Shown one piece after another: positions 1 through 8,202 of a stretch of 64,000 nucleotides of DNA (positions are counted from its first letter, which is position 1; every line of letters starts with the position of its first letter). The notes below the pieces were generated by a model. That model was not told the DNA's origin and searched no databases. It saw only the letters and a program-made list of their open reading frames with translations. The DNA comes from Pseudomonas gregormendelii (GTDB lineage: Bacteria; Pseudomonadota; Gammaproteobacteria; Pseudomonadales; Pseudomonadaceae), in contig NZ_JADEVO010000028.1 of the NCBI RefSeq assembly GCF_017114825.1, positions 17,368 to 81,367 of the forward strand, in the 5' to 3' direction. Both the position numbers and the translations under genes were made by a program.

Positions 1-446
1 CGCGACGCTGGCGTTTTCTGCGACAACTGCCGTTCAACAGCCAGGGCAAGCTTGCGCAAGCGGATGTCGAGGGGTTATTGCTGGCTGCTCGGCCGAAATT
101 GCCGGAAGTACTGCAACAGATCGAAAACGATGGCGAGTGGAGCCTGCAATTGGCGGTGCCACCGGACCTGGCGTTCTTCAGCGGCCATTTCCCCAAGGCG
201 CCGGTGTTGCCCGGTGTGGTGCAGGTCGATTGGGCCCTCGCCCTGGGCCAACGATTGATCAACCTGCCGGAAAAATTCGCCGGTATGGAAGTCCTGAAAT
301 TCCAGCAATTGGTGCGCCCGGGGGATCAGGTCCAGTTGCACCTGCGTTTTGATCCGGTGCGCGGCAAGCTGTATTTCGCTTATCGCAATGAAACCGCGAC
401 CTGTTCCAGTGGGCGGATTCTGCTGGAGGCGGCGAGCGATGCTTGA
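1..446 (+). CDS. C-terminal part of an acyl-ACP ligase fused to a hotdog dehydratase domain (aryl polyene cluster), 5' truncated
   Basis: The gene enters from the left edge; its frame starts at base 3 and has no stop before the end. The first residues (RRWRFLRQLPFNSQGKL) match the end of adenylate-forming acyl/aryl ligases, where the Gly-Lys-Leu motif carries the catalytic lysine. They run without a stop into a domain of about 115 residues with the hotdog signature FFSGHFPKAPVLPGVVQ, as in FabA/FabZ/ApeI dehydratases. An internal TTG at 78 could give a free-standing dehydratase, but the open frame upstream argues for a fusion. In APE clusters the ligase loads the aryl starter on an acyl carrier protein and the ApeI-type domain dehydrates the growing chain; those roles are inferred here from family and context. 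Confidence 0.8.
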   Translation, partial: RRWRFLRQLPFNSQGKLAQADVEGLLLAARPKLPEVLQQIENDGEWSLQLAVPPDLAFFSGHFPKAPVLPGVVQVDWALALGQRLINLPEKFAGMEVLKFQQLVRPGDQVQLHLRFDPVRGKLYFAYRNETATCSSGRILLEAASDA

Positions 447-1224
447 TTCTGGCAAGTGCTGCGCACTCAATCGCCCAGGGGATGTGCTCATGCATAACCC
501 TTGCGCCGTCATCCCGGTCTACAACCACGAAACCGCGATTACCACCGTGGTCGAGGCGGTACTTGGCAGCGGTCTTCCCTGCATCCTGGTGGACGATGCC
601 AGCGCCCCGTCCTGTGCAAAAGTGCTCGATCACCTGGCGCTGCGCGAAAAGGTATTCCTGATTCGCCTCGCCGCCAACCAGGGCAAGGGCGGTGCGGTCA
701 TGACCGGTCTGCGCGAAGCCGCGCGCCTGGGGTTCACTCACGCATTGCAGGTGGATGCCGACGGCCAGCACGACCTGCAGGACATCGGCACCTTCATCGA
801 GCAGTCTCGCGCCCACCCCGAAGCGATTATCTGCGGGTACCCGCAATACGACGCAAGCGTCCCCAAGGGCCGTCTGTATGCCCGCTACCTGACCCACGTG
901 ATGGTCTGGATCAACACACTGTCGCTGCAGATTCGCGACTCGATGTGCGGCTTTCGCGTGTATCCGTTGCCGCCCGTACTGGCCTTGATCGACTCGGCGA
1001 AAATCGGCAAGCGCATGGATTTCGACTCGGACATCCTGGTGCGCCTGGCCTGGCGCAATCAACCGATGCTGTGGCGGCCTACACGGGTTCATTATCCGCT
1101 GGATGGCGTTTCACACTTTCGCCTGCTCCACGACAACGTACTGATATCGAGCATGCACACGCGGCTGTTTTTCGGCATGTTGTTGCGCGCGCCGGCGATG
1201 CTCTGGCAGCGGTGGCGCACATGA
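439..1224 (+). CDS. Family 2 glycosyltransferase of the aryl polyene cluster
   Basis: This is a soluble GT-A type glycosyltransferase of about 260 residues. The N-terminal nucleotide-binding stretch AVIPVYNH, the acidic VDDAS motif and the metal-binding DADGQHD motif resemble dolichol-phosphate mannosyltransferases. The ATG used overlaps the preceding stop and has GGAGG nine bases upstream; a second in-frame ATG at 490 (MHNPCAVIPVYN) is also possible. It lies between the ligase/dehydratase and an acyltransferase, with four bases of overlap to the latter. A role in attaching a sugar or other anchor to the polyene head is inferred from the cluster; the donor sugar cannot be read from the sequence. 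Confidence 0.85.
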   Translation: MLDSGKCCALNRPGDVLMHNPCAVIPVYNHETAITTVVEAVLGSGLPCILVDDASAPSCAKVLDHLALREKVFLIRLAANQGKGGAVMTGLREAARLGFTHALQVDADGQHDLQDIGTFIEQSRAHPEAIICGYPQYDASVPKGRLYARYLTHVMVWINTLSLQIRDSMCGFRVYPLPPVLALIDSAKIGKRMDFDSDILVRLAWRNQPMLWRPTRVHYPLDGVSHFRLLHDNVLISSMHTRLFFGMLLRAPAMLWQRWRT

Positions 1225-2168
1225 GCAGCAACTCCAACAAGGCGCACTGGGCCGACCGTGAGGAGCGCGGCAGTTTCTGGCTGATGAAGCTCACGGCATT
1301 CGGTGCCCGGGTGCTGGGTCGGCGCCTGTTGAGCCCACTGTTGTATGGCATCGTCCTGTACTTTTTCCTCTTTGGTCGAAGCGCTCGCCGCAGCGCCTGG
1401 CAATACCAGCAACGGCTTGCCGACTGGAGCGGGCGCAGCGAATTGCGCCCGACCCACTGGCGCGTCTTCGGCCAATTCATGGCATTTGCCGACTCGATGC
1501 TCGACAAACTCGACGTCTGGAACGGCAAGCTGAGCATCGAGCAGATCGAAATCATCGACCCCGCCCTGCTGCGCGGTCAATTGCGTGGCTCCCGCGGCCA
1601 GATGCTGGTGGGTGCGCACCTGGGCAATCTCGAGGTGTGCCGCGCCTTGGCGGAGATCGGCGAAAAGGTCACCATGAACGTGCTGGTGCACACCAAGCAT
1701 GCCGAGCAGTTCAACCGACTGCTGGGCGAAGCCGGCGCGACCAACTTGCGCCTGATTCAGGTGAGCGAGCTTGACCCGGTGATCATGCTGCAACTGCACG
1801 AGCGTCTGGAACGTGGCGAGTGGCTGGCAATTGCCGGCGATCGTGTCCCACTGCATGGCGGGCGTAGCGTCACGGTGGACTTTCTCGGCCATCAGGCCGC
1901 ATTTCCGCAGGGCCCATGGCTGCTGGCTGGCCTGCTCAAATGCCCGGTAAACCTGTTGTTGTGCCTGAAGAAGCCAACAGGCGATTATCGACTGACACTC
2001 GAGCCGTTCACCGATGCCGTGACCTGGAAACGCAGCGAGCGCGAACAGGTCATTCATCAGTGGGCGAGCCGCTACGCCGAACGCTTGGGTCACTATTGCC
2101 TCGAAGCACCACAACAATGGTTCAACTTTTACCCTTTCTGGAAGACCGATGACGACGCCAACGCTTGA
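1221..2168 (+). CDS. LpxL-like lysophospholipid/lipid A-type acyltransferase of the aryl polyene cluster
   Basis: The protein has 315 residues and begins inside the previous stop (ATGA overlap). It has a hydrophobic segment near residues 35-52 (LLSPLLYGIVLYFFLF), a typical membrane anchor of HtrB/LpxL acyltransferases. The catalytic H-x4-E motif is present as AHLGNLEV, followed by the GDRVPLHGGRSVTVDFLG region seen in this family. In APE clusters such an enzyme is thought to transfer an acyl chain, probably the polyene or its lipid anchor, at the inner membrane. Family assignment is firm; the exact acceptor is inference. Confidence 0.82.
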   Translation: MSSNSNKAHWADREERGSFWLMKLTAFGARVLGRRLLSPLLYGIVLYFFLFGRSARRSAWQYQQRLADWSGRSELRPTHWRVFGQFMAFADSMLDKLDVWNGKLSIEQIEIIDPALLRGQLRGSRGQMLVGAHLGNLEVCRALAEIGEKVTMNVLVHTKHAEQFNRLLGEAGATNLRLIQVSELDPVIMLQLHERLERGEWLAIAGDRVPLHGGRSVTVDFLGHQAAFPQGPWLLAGLLKCPVNLLLCLKKPTGDYRLTLEPFTDAVTWKRSEREQVIHQWASRYAERLGHYCLEAPQQWFNFYPFWKTDDDANA

Positions 2169-3693
2169 GCCGGTAACCTTCGGCGAACTCCCCCTGCGTA
2201 TTGAAGATGTACGGGCCCTGGCCAACCGCCAGGTGCCTGTGCAGTTGCAAGGCGACGCCCTGTTTCGCCAGCGCATCGCCAAAGGCCCGCAGTTCCTGGA
2301 TTCGCTGCTGGACAAGGAAGGGGTGATTTACGGCGTGACTACCGGCTATGGCGACTCCTGCGTAGTCGCGGTGCCGCTGCATCACGTCGAGGCGCTGCCT
2401 CGTCACCTGTACACATTCCACGGTTGCGGCCTGGGCAAGTTACTCGACGCCCAGGCGACCCGCGCCGTGCTCGCTGCACGCCTGCAGTCGCTGTGCCAGG
2501 GTGTGTCGGGGGTTCGCGTGGAACTGCTGGAACGCCTCCAGGCCTTCCTTGCACACGACATCCTGCCGCTGATACCGGAGGAAGGCTCGGTGGGCGCCAG
2601 CGGCGACCTGACCCCGTTGTCGTATGTCGCCGCGACGTTGTCCGGCGAGCGCGAAGTCATGTTTGGTGGCGAACGCCGGCCAGCGGCCGACGTCCATCGC
2701 GAACTGGGCTGGGAACCCCTGGTGCTCAGGCCCAAGGAAGCCCTGGCATTGATGAACGGTACCGCCGTCATGACGGGCCTCGCCTGCCTGGCCTACGCGC
2801 GAGCCGATTACCTGCTGCAACTGGCCACCCGCATCACCGCAATGAACGTGGTGGCGCTGCAAGGCAATCCGGAACACTTCGACGAGCGCCTGTTCGCCGC
2901 GAAACCCCATCCGGGGCAGATGCAGGTCGCTGCATGGCTGCGCAAGGACTTGGCCATCGACGCTCCCACCGCACCGCTGCATCGCCTGCAGGATCGCTAT
3001 TCCCTGCGGTGTGCGCCCCACGTGCTCGGCGTATTGGCCGATAGCCTGAACTGGTTGCGCTCGTTCATCGAAATAGAACTCAACAGCGCCAACGACAATC
3101 CGATCATCGACGCTGAAGCCGAGCGGGTACTGCACGGCGGTCATTTCTACGGCGGCCACATCGCCTTTGCGATGGATAGCCTGAAGACCCTGGTTGCCAA
3201 CGTCGCCGACCTGCTCGATCGTCAGCTCGCACTGTTGGTCGACGAGCGCTACAACCATGGCTTGCCGAGCAATCTGTCGGGTGCCACGGCTGATCGGGCG
3301 ATGCTCAATCACGGCTTCAAGGCGGTGCAGATCGGTACGAGCGCGTGGACTGCGGAAGCCCTGAAGAACACCATGCCGGCCAGCGTCTTTTCCCGCTCCA
3401 CCGAGTGCCACAATCAGGACAAGGTGAGCATGGGCACCATCGCTGCACGGGATGCGATTCGCGTGCTGGAGCTGACCGAACAAGTGGCTGCCGCGACGCT
3501 GCTGGCCGCCAACCAGGGCGTCTGGTTACGCAGTAAAGCCGAGGACGCGCGTACATTGCCGCCGGCACTTGCCGCCATGCACGCGCAGCTGGCTGAAGAT
3601 TTCCCGCCGGTCATCGAGGACCGGGCCCTGGAGAGCGAGTTGCGCCTGTGCCTGCAGCGTATCGCCGAACAACACTGGAGGCTGCATGCGTAG
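2149..3693 (+). CDS. Aromatic amino acid ammonia-lyase (HAL/PAL/TAL family) in the aryl polyene cluster
   Basis: The protein has 514 residues, the usual length of bacterial histidine/tyrosine ammonia-lyases. The Ala150-Ser151-Gly152 triad that cyclises into the MIO cofactor sits in GSVGASGDLTPLSY, and the catalytic tyrosine loop is YGVTTGYGD (Tyr61). The residues that set substrate preference (His-Leu in tyrosine lyases, Phe-Leu in phenylalanine lyases, Ser-His in histidine lyases) align here with Phe90-His91, which fits none of these cleanly. The gene overlaps the previous one by 20 bases and is far from any hut gene. A role in making an aryl-acrylate starter is inferred, not shown. Confidence 0.85.
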   Translation: MTTPTLEPVTFGELPLRIEDVRALANRQVPVQLQGDALFRQRIAKGPQFLDSLLDKEGVIYGVTTGYGDSCVVAVPLHHVEALPRHLYTFHGCGLGKLLDAQATRAVLAARLQSLCQGVSGVRVELLERLQAFLAHDILPLIPEEGSVGASGDLTPLSYVAATLSGEREVMFGGERRPAADVHRELGWEPLVLRPKEALALMNGTAVMTGLACLAYARADYLLQLATRITAMNVVALQGNPEHFDERLFAAKPHPGQMQVAAWLRKDLAIDAPTAPLHRLQDRYSLRCAPHVLGVLADSLNWLRSFIEIELNSANDNPIIDAEAERVLHGGHFYGGHIAFAMDSLKTLVANVADLLDRQLALLVDERYNHGLPSNLSGATADRAMLNHGFKAVQIGTSAWTAEALKNTMPASVFSRSTECHNQDKVSMGTIAARDAIRVLELTEQVAAATLLAANQGVWLRSKAEDARTLPPALAAMHAQLAEDFPPVIEDRALESELRLCLQRIAEQHWRLHA

Positions 3694-4111
3694 CAAGGGT
3701 GTGCTTCACATCGATACGCAAATCCTCGTGCCGTTCTTCGACGTCGACACCATGCACGTCGTCTGGCACGGCCATTACATCAAATACCTGGAAGTCGCCC
3801 GCTGTGCGTTGCTGGACCGAATCGGCCACAACTACAGCGCCATGGTCGAGTCGGGCTACGCCTGGCCGGTGATCGACCTGCAGCTGCGGTATGTACGTGG
3901 CGCGGTGTTCGGTCAGAAGCTCAACGTCCGGGCGAACCTGGTGGAATGGGAGAACCGGTTGAAGATCAACTACCTGATCACCGACCTGGAAACCGGCGAA
4001 CGCCTGACCCGCGCTGTATCCGTGCAGGTCGCCGTCGATATGAGCAATCGCGAAATGCAACTGGCTTCACCCAAGATCTTTACCGATGCAGTGGAAAAGG
4101 TGCTCGAATGA
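3686..4111 (+). CDS. 4HBT-family acyl thioesterase (YbgC/FadM-like)
   Basis: This is a hotdog-fold protein of 141 residues. The N-terminal motif FDVDTMHVVWHGHYIKYLEVAR corresponds to the active-site helix of 4-hydroxybenzoyl-CoA thioesterase-like enzymes, with the usual Asp and the Asn/His-Gly-His/Tyr pattern partly changed. It begins eight bases before the stop of the ammonia-lyase gene and its own stop overlaps the next start. In APE clusters a thioesterase of this type may release or proof-read acyl intermediates; that role is inferred from family and position. Confidence 0.8.
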   Translation: MRSKGVLHIDTQILVPFFDVDTMHVVWHGHYIKYLEVARCALLDRIGHNYSAMVESGYAWPVIDLQLRYVRGAVFGQKLNVRANLVEWENRLKINYLITDLETGERLTRAVSVQVAVDMSNREMQLASPKIFTDAVEKVLE

Positions 4112-4719
4112 ACTGGCGGACAACCTGCTGCAAATTTCTGGTGGCAGGCGTCATGCTGCTGGGTACTTCACTGGCCCAGGCTTTTGATCTGCAGCAGCTC
4201 AGCGATCAACTGGGCAAACCTGACGTGATCCACGGCAGTTTCATCCAGGAAAAACACCTGCGCGCCCTGCCCCAGCCGCTGACCAGCAAGGGCACATTCG
4301 TCCTGGCGAAAAACCACGGCCTGCTCTGGCTGCTCAGAACACCGCTGCAGCAGGATTATCGGATCACCGCCAAGGGCATCGCCCGGCGCGAAGGTAACGG
4401 CTGGCAAATGCTGCCGGGCAAAAGCGCCGGAGCCGAGCAGAACCGTTTGTTCCTCGCGGTGCTGCAAGGTGACAGCAGCGGGCTGCAACGAGACTTCGAC
4501 CTGTCGCTCAGTGGCGATGCACAGGACTGGAAGTTGACCCTGATCCCGCGTTCGCTGCTGTTAAAGCAGGTGTTCAACCAGATCAACATTGCCGGGGCCG
4601 AGTTGGTGCACAGTATCGAACTGCTTGAAACCCAGGGCGACAGCACCCTTTTACGCATGCAGGACAGTACCGCCGCGCAACCGTTGAGCGACTCGGAGCA
4701 ACATGACTTTGCCGAGTGA
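4108..4719 (+). CDS. LolA-like periplasmic carrier protein of the aryl polyene cluster
   Basis: The protein has 203 residues and starts within the previous stop. Residues 1-24 form a clear Sec signal peptide ending AQA, so it is exported. The mature part has the LolA-type fold pattern: HGSFIQEKHLRALPQPLTSKG near the N-terminus, then alternating strands with a LLWLLRTP strand. LolA proteins shuttle lipoproteins from the inner to the outer membrane. This paralogue sits directly before the MMPL exporter and probably carries the lipidated polyene across the periplasm, which is inferred from the cluster. It is not the housekeeping lolA, which lies elsewhere in pseudomonads. Confidence 0.8.
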   Translation: MNWRTTCCKFLVAGVMLLGTSLAQAFDLQQLSDQLGKPDVIHGSFIQEKHLRALPQPLTSKGTFVLAKNHGLLWLLRTPLQQDYRITAKGIARREGNGWQMLPGKSAGAEQNRLFLAVLQGDSSGLQRDFDLSLSGDAQDWKLTLIPRSLLLKQVFNQINIAGAELVHSIELLETQGDSTLLRMQDSTAAQPLSDSEQHDFAE

Positions 4720-7045
4720 ACGCAGGCTCCCGCAGATTTTCCTGATCCTGCTACTGGTGGTACTGGCGCTGGCCGGTTGGCAATGGCGTAACGGCCCACC
4801 GCTGTCGGCCAACCTGATGGAGCTGGTACCAGGCACGGCACCGGATGCACTGGAGTCACGCGCGGAGCAGCGCATGCAGGAACCGTTGAACCGCGAGATG
4901 CTGGTGCTGGTCGGCCACGCTGATCGCCAACAGGCCGTGGCCATGGCGCAGCAACTCGGCGAGCAATGGCAAGCCAGCGGCCTGTTCGAAAAGGTCCAGT
5001 GGAACCTGCAAGCCGACTTGCCGGCGCTGCGCACCCAGCTGCTGGAGGGTCGCCTGGCGATGCTCTCGGTCGAAGATCGCCAGCAGTTGATCGAGCACCC
5101 CGAAGCGTTCATCCAGCAGCGCGTGCAAGGCCTCTTCGACCCCTTCACCGGTTTCAGTCTGGTACCCAGCCAGGAAGACTGGCTAGGGTTAACCGGACGC
5201 ATCCAGAACAGCCAGCCCCAACACGGCGCCGTACAACTGGACATCGGCAGCGGTGCGCTGGTGGCTGATACTGACGGCATAAGCTGGGTGCTGCTGCGCG
5301 CGCGCACCACCGGCAATGCATTCGACATGAAGCTGCCCCTGCAGGTCGCCGAACTGCTCCAAAGCAGCCGTGCCGAAGCCGCCCAGGCCAAGGTACAACT
5401 GTTGGCGGCCAGCGGCCTGCTCTATGCCGCAAACGGCCAGCAGCAAGCCACCCGCGAAATGACCTGGGTCGGCGGCGGCGCCACGATCGGCATTCTATTA
5501 TTGCTACTGCTGGCCTTCCGGCGCTGGCGCGTCTTGCTCGCCTTTGTCCCGGTGCTGGTGGGCATGCTCTTCGGTGCGGTGGCCTGCGTCGCCCTGTTCG
5601 GCCATATGCATGTGATGACGCTGGTGCTCGGTTCGAGCCTGATCGGCGTGGCGGTCGACTACCCGCTGCATTACCTGTCCAAAAGCTGGAGCCTGAACCC
5701 CTGGCGCAGCTGGCCAGCCCTGCGCCTGACCTTGCCCGGCCTGACCCTGAGCCTGATCACCAGTTGCATCGGTTACCTCGCCCTGGCCTGGACTCCGTTT
5801 CCAGCGCTGACCCAGATCGCGGTGTTCTCCGCAGCGGGTCTGATCGGCGCCTACTTGTGCGCGGTATGCCTGCTACCGGCATTGCTGAAGGGTGTGCAAT
5901 TGCGCCCTGCACAATGGCCGTTAAGGGTTTGCGAAAGCTTGCTGCTGTGCCGCGAAGCACTCATCAAGCGGGCAAGCACCCCGGTATTGCTGGCAGTACT
6001 GGTCGCCTTCTGCGTCGCCGGCCTGCTGCAGCTCGACAGCAAGAACGACATTCGCCAATGGGTCGGCGCGCCCCAGCAGCTGACGGACGAAGCCCAGACC
6101 ATTGCCCGGATCACCGGCTATCAGCCCACCAGCCAGTTCTTCCTGGTGCGCGCGGCCGATCAGCAGCAATTGCTCGAACGCCAGAACGCGCTGAGCGAGC
6201 GACTCGATCAACTGGTCAACCTGGAGAAACTCCAGGGTTACCTGTCCCTCAATCAACTGGTCAGCCCGCCCAGCGAACAGGTACAGGTTCGCGAAGCGCT
6301 GAACAAACTGGCGCAACACTGGCAGCCGTTGCTTGATCTCGGCGTGCCGGTGGCAGCACTGCAAGCCGAACTCGAGAGCTTGCGCGCGTTGCCGATCCAG
6401 GATGTCGACACGGCGCTACGCGGCCCGCTGGCAGAGCCCTATCGTGCCCTGTGGCTGGGTTCGACCGATGACGGAGGCGTAGCGGCGATGGTCAGCCTGC
6501 AAGGCTTGAATAACCCCGCGCTGCTGCAGGTTCAGGCCCTGGACCTGCCGGGTGTGGAGCTGGTCGATCGCCTGGGTGAATTGAACAGCGTCTTCGCCGC
6601 GACCCAGATCAGCGCCGCCGAGTTGAAACTGGCCTCCTGCGTGCTGATCGTGCTGGTGCTGATCCTGCCGTTCGGCCTTGGCGGCGCCTTGCGCATTGTC
6701 ACTCTGCCGCTGCTGGCCGCGGTTTGCAGCCTGGCCAGTCTGGGCTGGCTGGGGCAGCCGCTGACCTTGTTCAGCCTGTTTGGCCTGCTGTTGGTCACCG
6801 CCATCAGCGTCGACTACGCGATCCTCATGCGCGAGCAGGTCGGTGGGGCGGCAGTGAGCCTGCTGGGCACCTTGCTGGCGGCGCTGACCACCTGGTTGTC
6901 ATTCGGGCTGCTGGCCGTGTCGAGCACGCCAGCGGTGAGCAACTTCGGCCTGTCGGTGAGCCTGGGGCTGGTGTTCAGTTTCATGCTGGCGCCGTGGGCT
7001 TGCCGCCAGAGTCATGCGGTTGAAACGGCGGAGTCGGTGGCATGA
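4703..7045 (+). CDS. MMPL/RND-superfamily exporter
   Basis: This is a large membrane protein of 780 residues with the two-fold MMPL layout. There is a TM helix at residues 11-28, a periplasmic domain to about 250, a first bundle of TM helices (about 255-410), a second periplasmic domain (about 440-640) and a second bundle to the C-terminus. The motif VDYPLHYLSK in the first bundle and VDYAILMREQ in the second carry the conserved Asp-Tyr pair of this family, which takes part in proton coupling. It follows the LolA-like gene with 17 bases of overlap. It most likely extracts the finished polyene lipid from the inner membrane. Confidence 0.88.
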   Translation: MTLPSERRLPQIFLILLLVVLALAGWQWRNGPPLSANLMELVPGTAPDALESRAEQRMQEPLNREMLVLVGHADRQQAVAMAQQLGEQWQASGLFEKVQWNLQADLPALRTQLLEGRLAMLSVEDRQQLIEHPEAFIQQRVQGLFDPFTGFSLVPSQEDWLGLTGRIQNSQPQHGAVQLDIGSGALVADTDGISWVLLRARTTGNAFDMKLPLQVAELLQSSRAEAAQAKVQLLAASGLLYAANGQQQATREMTWVGGGATIGILLLLLLAFRRWRVLLAFVPVLVGMLFGAVACVALFGHMHVMTLVLGSSLIGVAVDYPLHYLSKSWSLNPWRSWPALRLTLPGLTLSLITSCIGYLALAWTPFPALTQIAVFSAAGLIGAYLCAVCLLPALLKGVQLRPAQWPLRVCESLLLCREALIKRASTPVLLAVLVAFCVAGLLQLDSKNDIRQWVGAPQQLTDEAQTIARITGYQPTSQFFLVRAADQQQLLERQNALSERLDQLVNLEKLQGYLSLNQLVSPPSEQVQVREALNKLAQHWQPLLDLGVPVAALQAELESLRALPIQDVDTALRGPLAEPYRALWLGSTDDGGVAAMVSLQGLNNPALLQVQALDLPGVELVDRLGELNSVFAATQISAAELKLASCVLIVLVLILPFGLGGALRIVTLPLLAAVCSLASLGWLGQPLTLFSLFGLLLVTAISVDYAILMREQVGGAAVSLLGTLLAALTTWLSFGLLAVSSTPAVSNFGLSVSLGLVFSFMLAPWACRQSHAVETAESVA

Positions 7046-8202
7046 TGATCGCCCTGTTCTGGATCCTGGCCCTGAGTCTGTTTGCCCTGGCGACCTACGT
7101 CGGGCGCCGCTTTGGCCTGATCCCTATTGTCAGCCAGTTGCTGCTGGCCACCATCGGTTTGCCGCTGTTGATGTACTTCTGGATCGAGCCCGGCTGGCAA
7201 TTGAGCGGCGCCCAGCTTGTCTCCCCGGCCTGGCTGAAAAATCTCTACAGCCTGAGTTTTGCCCTGTTACTGGGGCATATCCTCAGTGACGTCATCGACC
7301 TGCGTCTGGACCGCCAGAGCCTGAAAATTGCCCTGCCGAGTTTCTGCATTCCCTTCGCTTGCGGACTGGCTACTGCGGTATGGCTGTTGCCCGCGCAGCC
7401 CTGGATCAGCTCGCTGGCAGTCGGCCTGCTGTTCGCCATCACCGCAATTCCCGTGTTGTACCTGTACTTGCGACACATCAACTACCCGAGCGCTGCTACG
7501 CGACGCCTGGTGCAGACCGCCATCCTGATCGACCTCACGTGCTGGACCCTGTTCGCCATCGCCCAGGGCAGCCTGCACTTGAGCAGTCTGCTGCTGCCAT
7601 TGGCAGGAGCCTGCCTGCCGTTACTGCTGAGCCTGCTCGGCATGCGCCAACCGTTGTTGCACAGCGGCTGTTTCTTCGCGCTGCTGGTGGTTGCCGAACA
7701 CTTCAAGCTCAATGCACTGATTCTCGGCATCGGCTACCTGCTGTGCATGGCGGCCTTGAAAGTGCCATTAGTCCTGCCGCTGCCGGCGGCCTGGATGAGT
7801 CGGTTGCAGACGAACATCGCGATCCCGCTCATTCTCACGTTCGGCATCGTGCAAATCGACGTCCATAGCGCCATGGCCAGCCTTGGCTGGGGGCAGCTGG
7901 CAGCGTTGCTGGTGTTGCCGATAGCCAGCAAATTGCTGGGCAACTGGCTGGGCCTGGGCTGGGCCGGTGCTTCGTTTGAAGGCGCCAGTCGCTGGCGGGA
8001 AAGTGTTCTGCTGAATATTCGCGGTTTGAGCGAGATCGTCTTTCTCAACCTGCTGCTGCAACAACATCTCATCAGCCCGGCGCTGTATTTTGCGCTGATG
8101 CTGATGGGACTGATCGCGACATTGCTGCCGGCACTGGTCGGCATGCACCGAATCCCCATGAACATCGCCGCCCCGGCAAGGAACCCCCATGCCAACAGTT
8201 GA
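7042..8202 (+). CDS. Polytopic membrane protein resembling CPA-type cation:proton antiporters
   Basis: The protein has 386 residues and is almost wholly hydrophobic, with ten or more predicted TM segments and short charged loops. The overall pattern resembles the sodium/potassium:proton antiporter fold, including VGRRFGLIPIVSQLLLATIG at the start and RESVLLNIRGLSEIVFLN near residue 315, where antiporters have a conserved Arg-Gly-x-x-Glu. It overlaps both the MMPL gene (four bases) and the halogenase-like gene (14 bases), so it belongs to the operon. What it transports is unknown. It could supply ions for a neighbouring enzyme or act as an export partner; both ideas are speculation. Confidence 0.55.
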   Translation: MMIALFWILALSLFALATYVGRRFGLIPIVSQLLLATIGLPLLMYFWIEPGWQLSGAQLVSPAWLKNLYSLSFALLLGHILSDVIDLRLDRQSLKIALPSFCIPFACGLATAVWLLPAQPWISSLAVGLLFAITAIPVLYLYLRHINYPSAATRRLVQTAILIDLTCWTLFAIAQGSLHLSSLLLPLAGACLPLLLSLLGMRQPLLHSGCFFALLVVAEHFKLNALILGIGYLLCMAALKVPLVLPLPAAWMSRLQTNIAIPLILTFGIVQIDVHSAMASLGWGQLAALLVLPIASKLLGNWLGLGWAGASFEGASRWRESVLLNIRGLSEIVFLNLLLQQHLISPALYFALMLMGLIATLLPALVGMHRIPMNIAAPARNPHANS

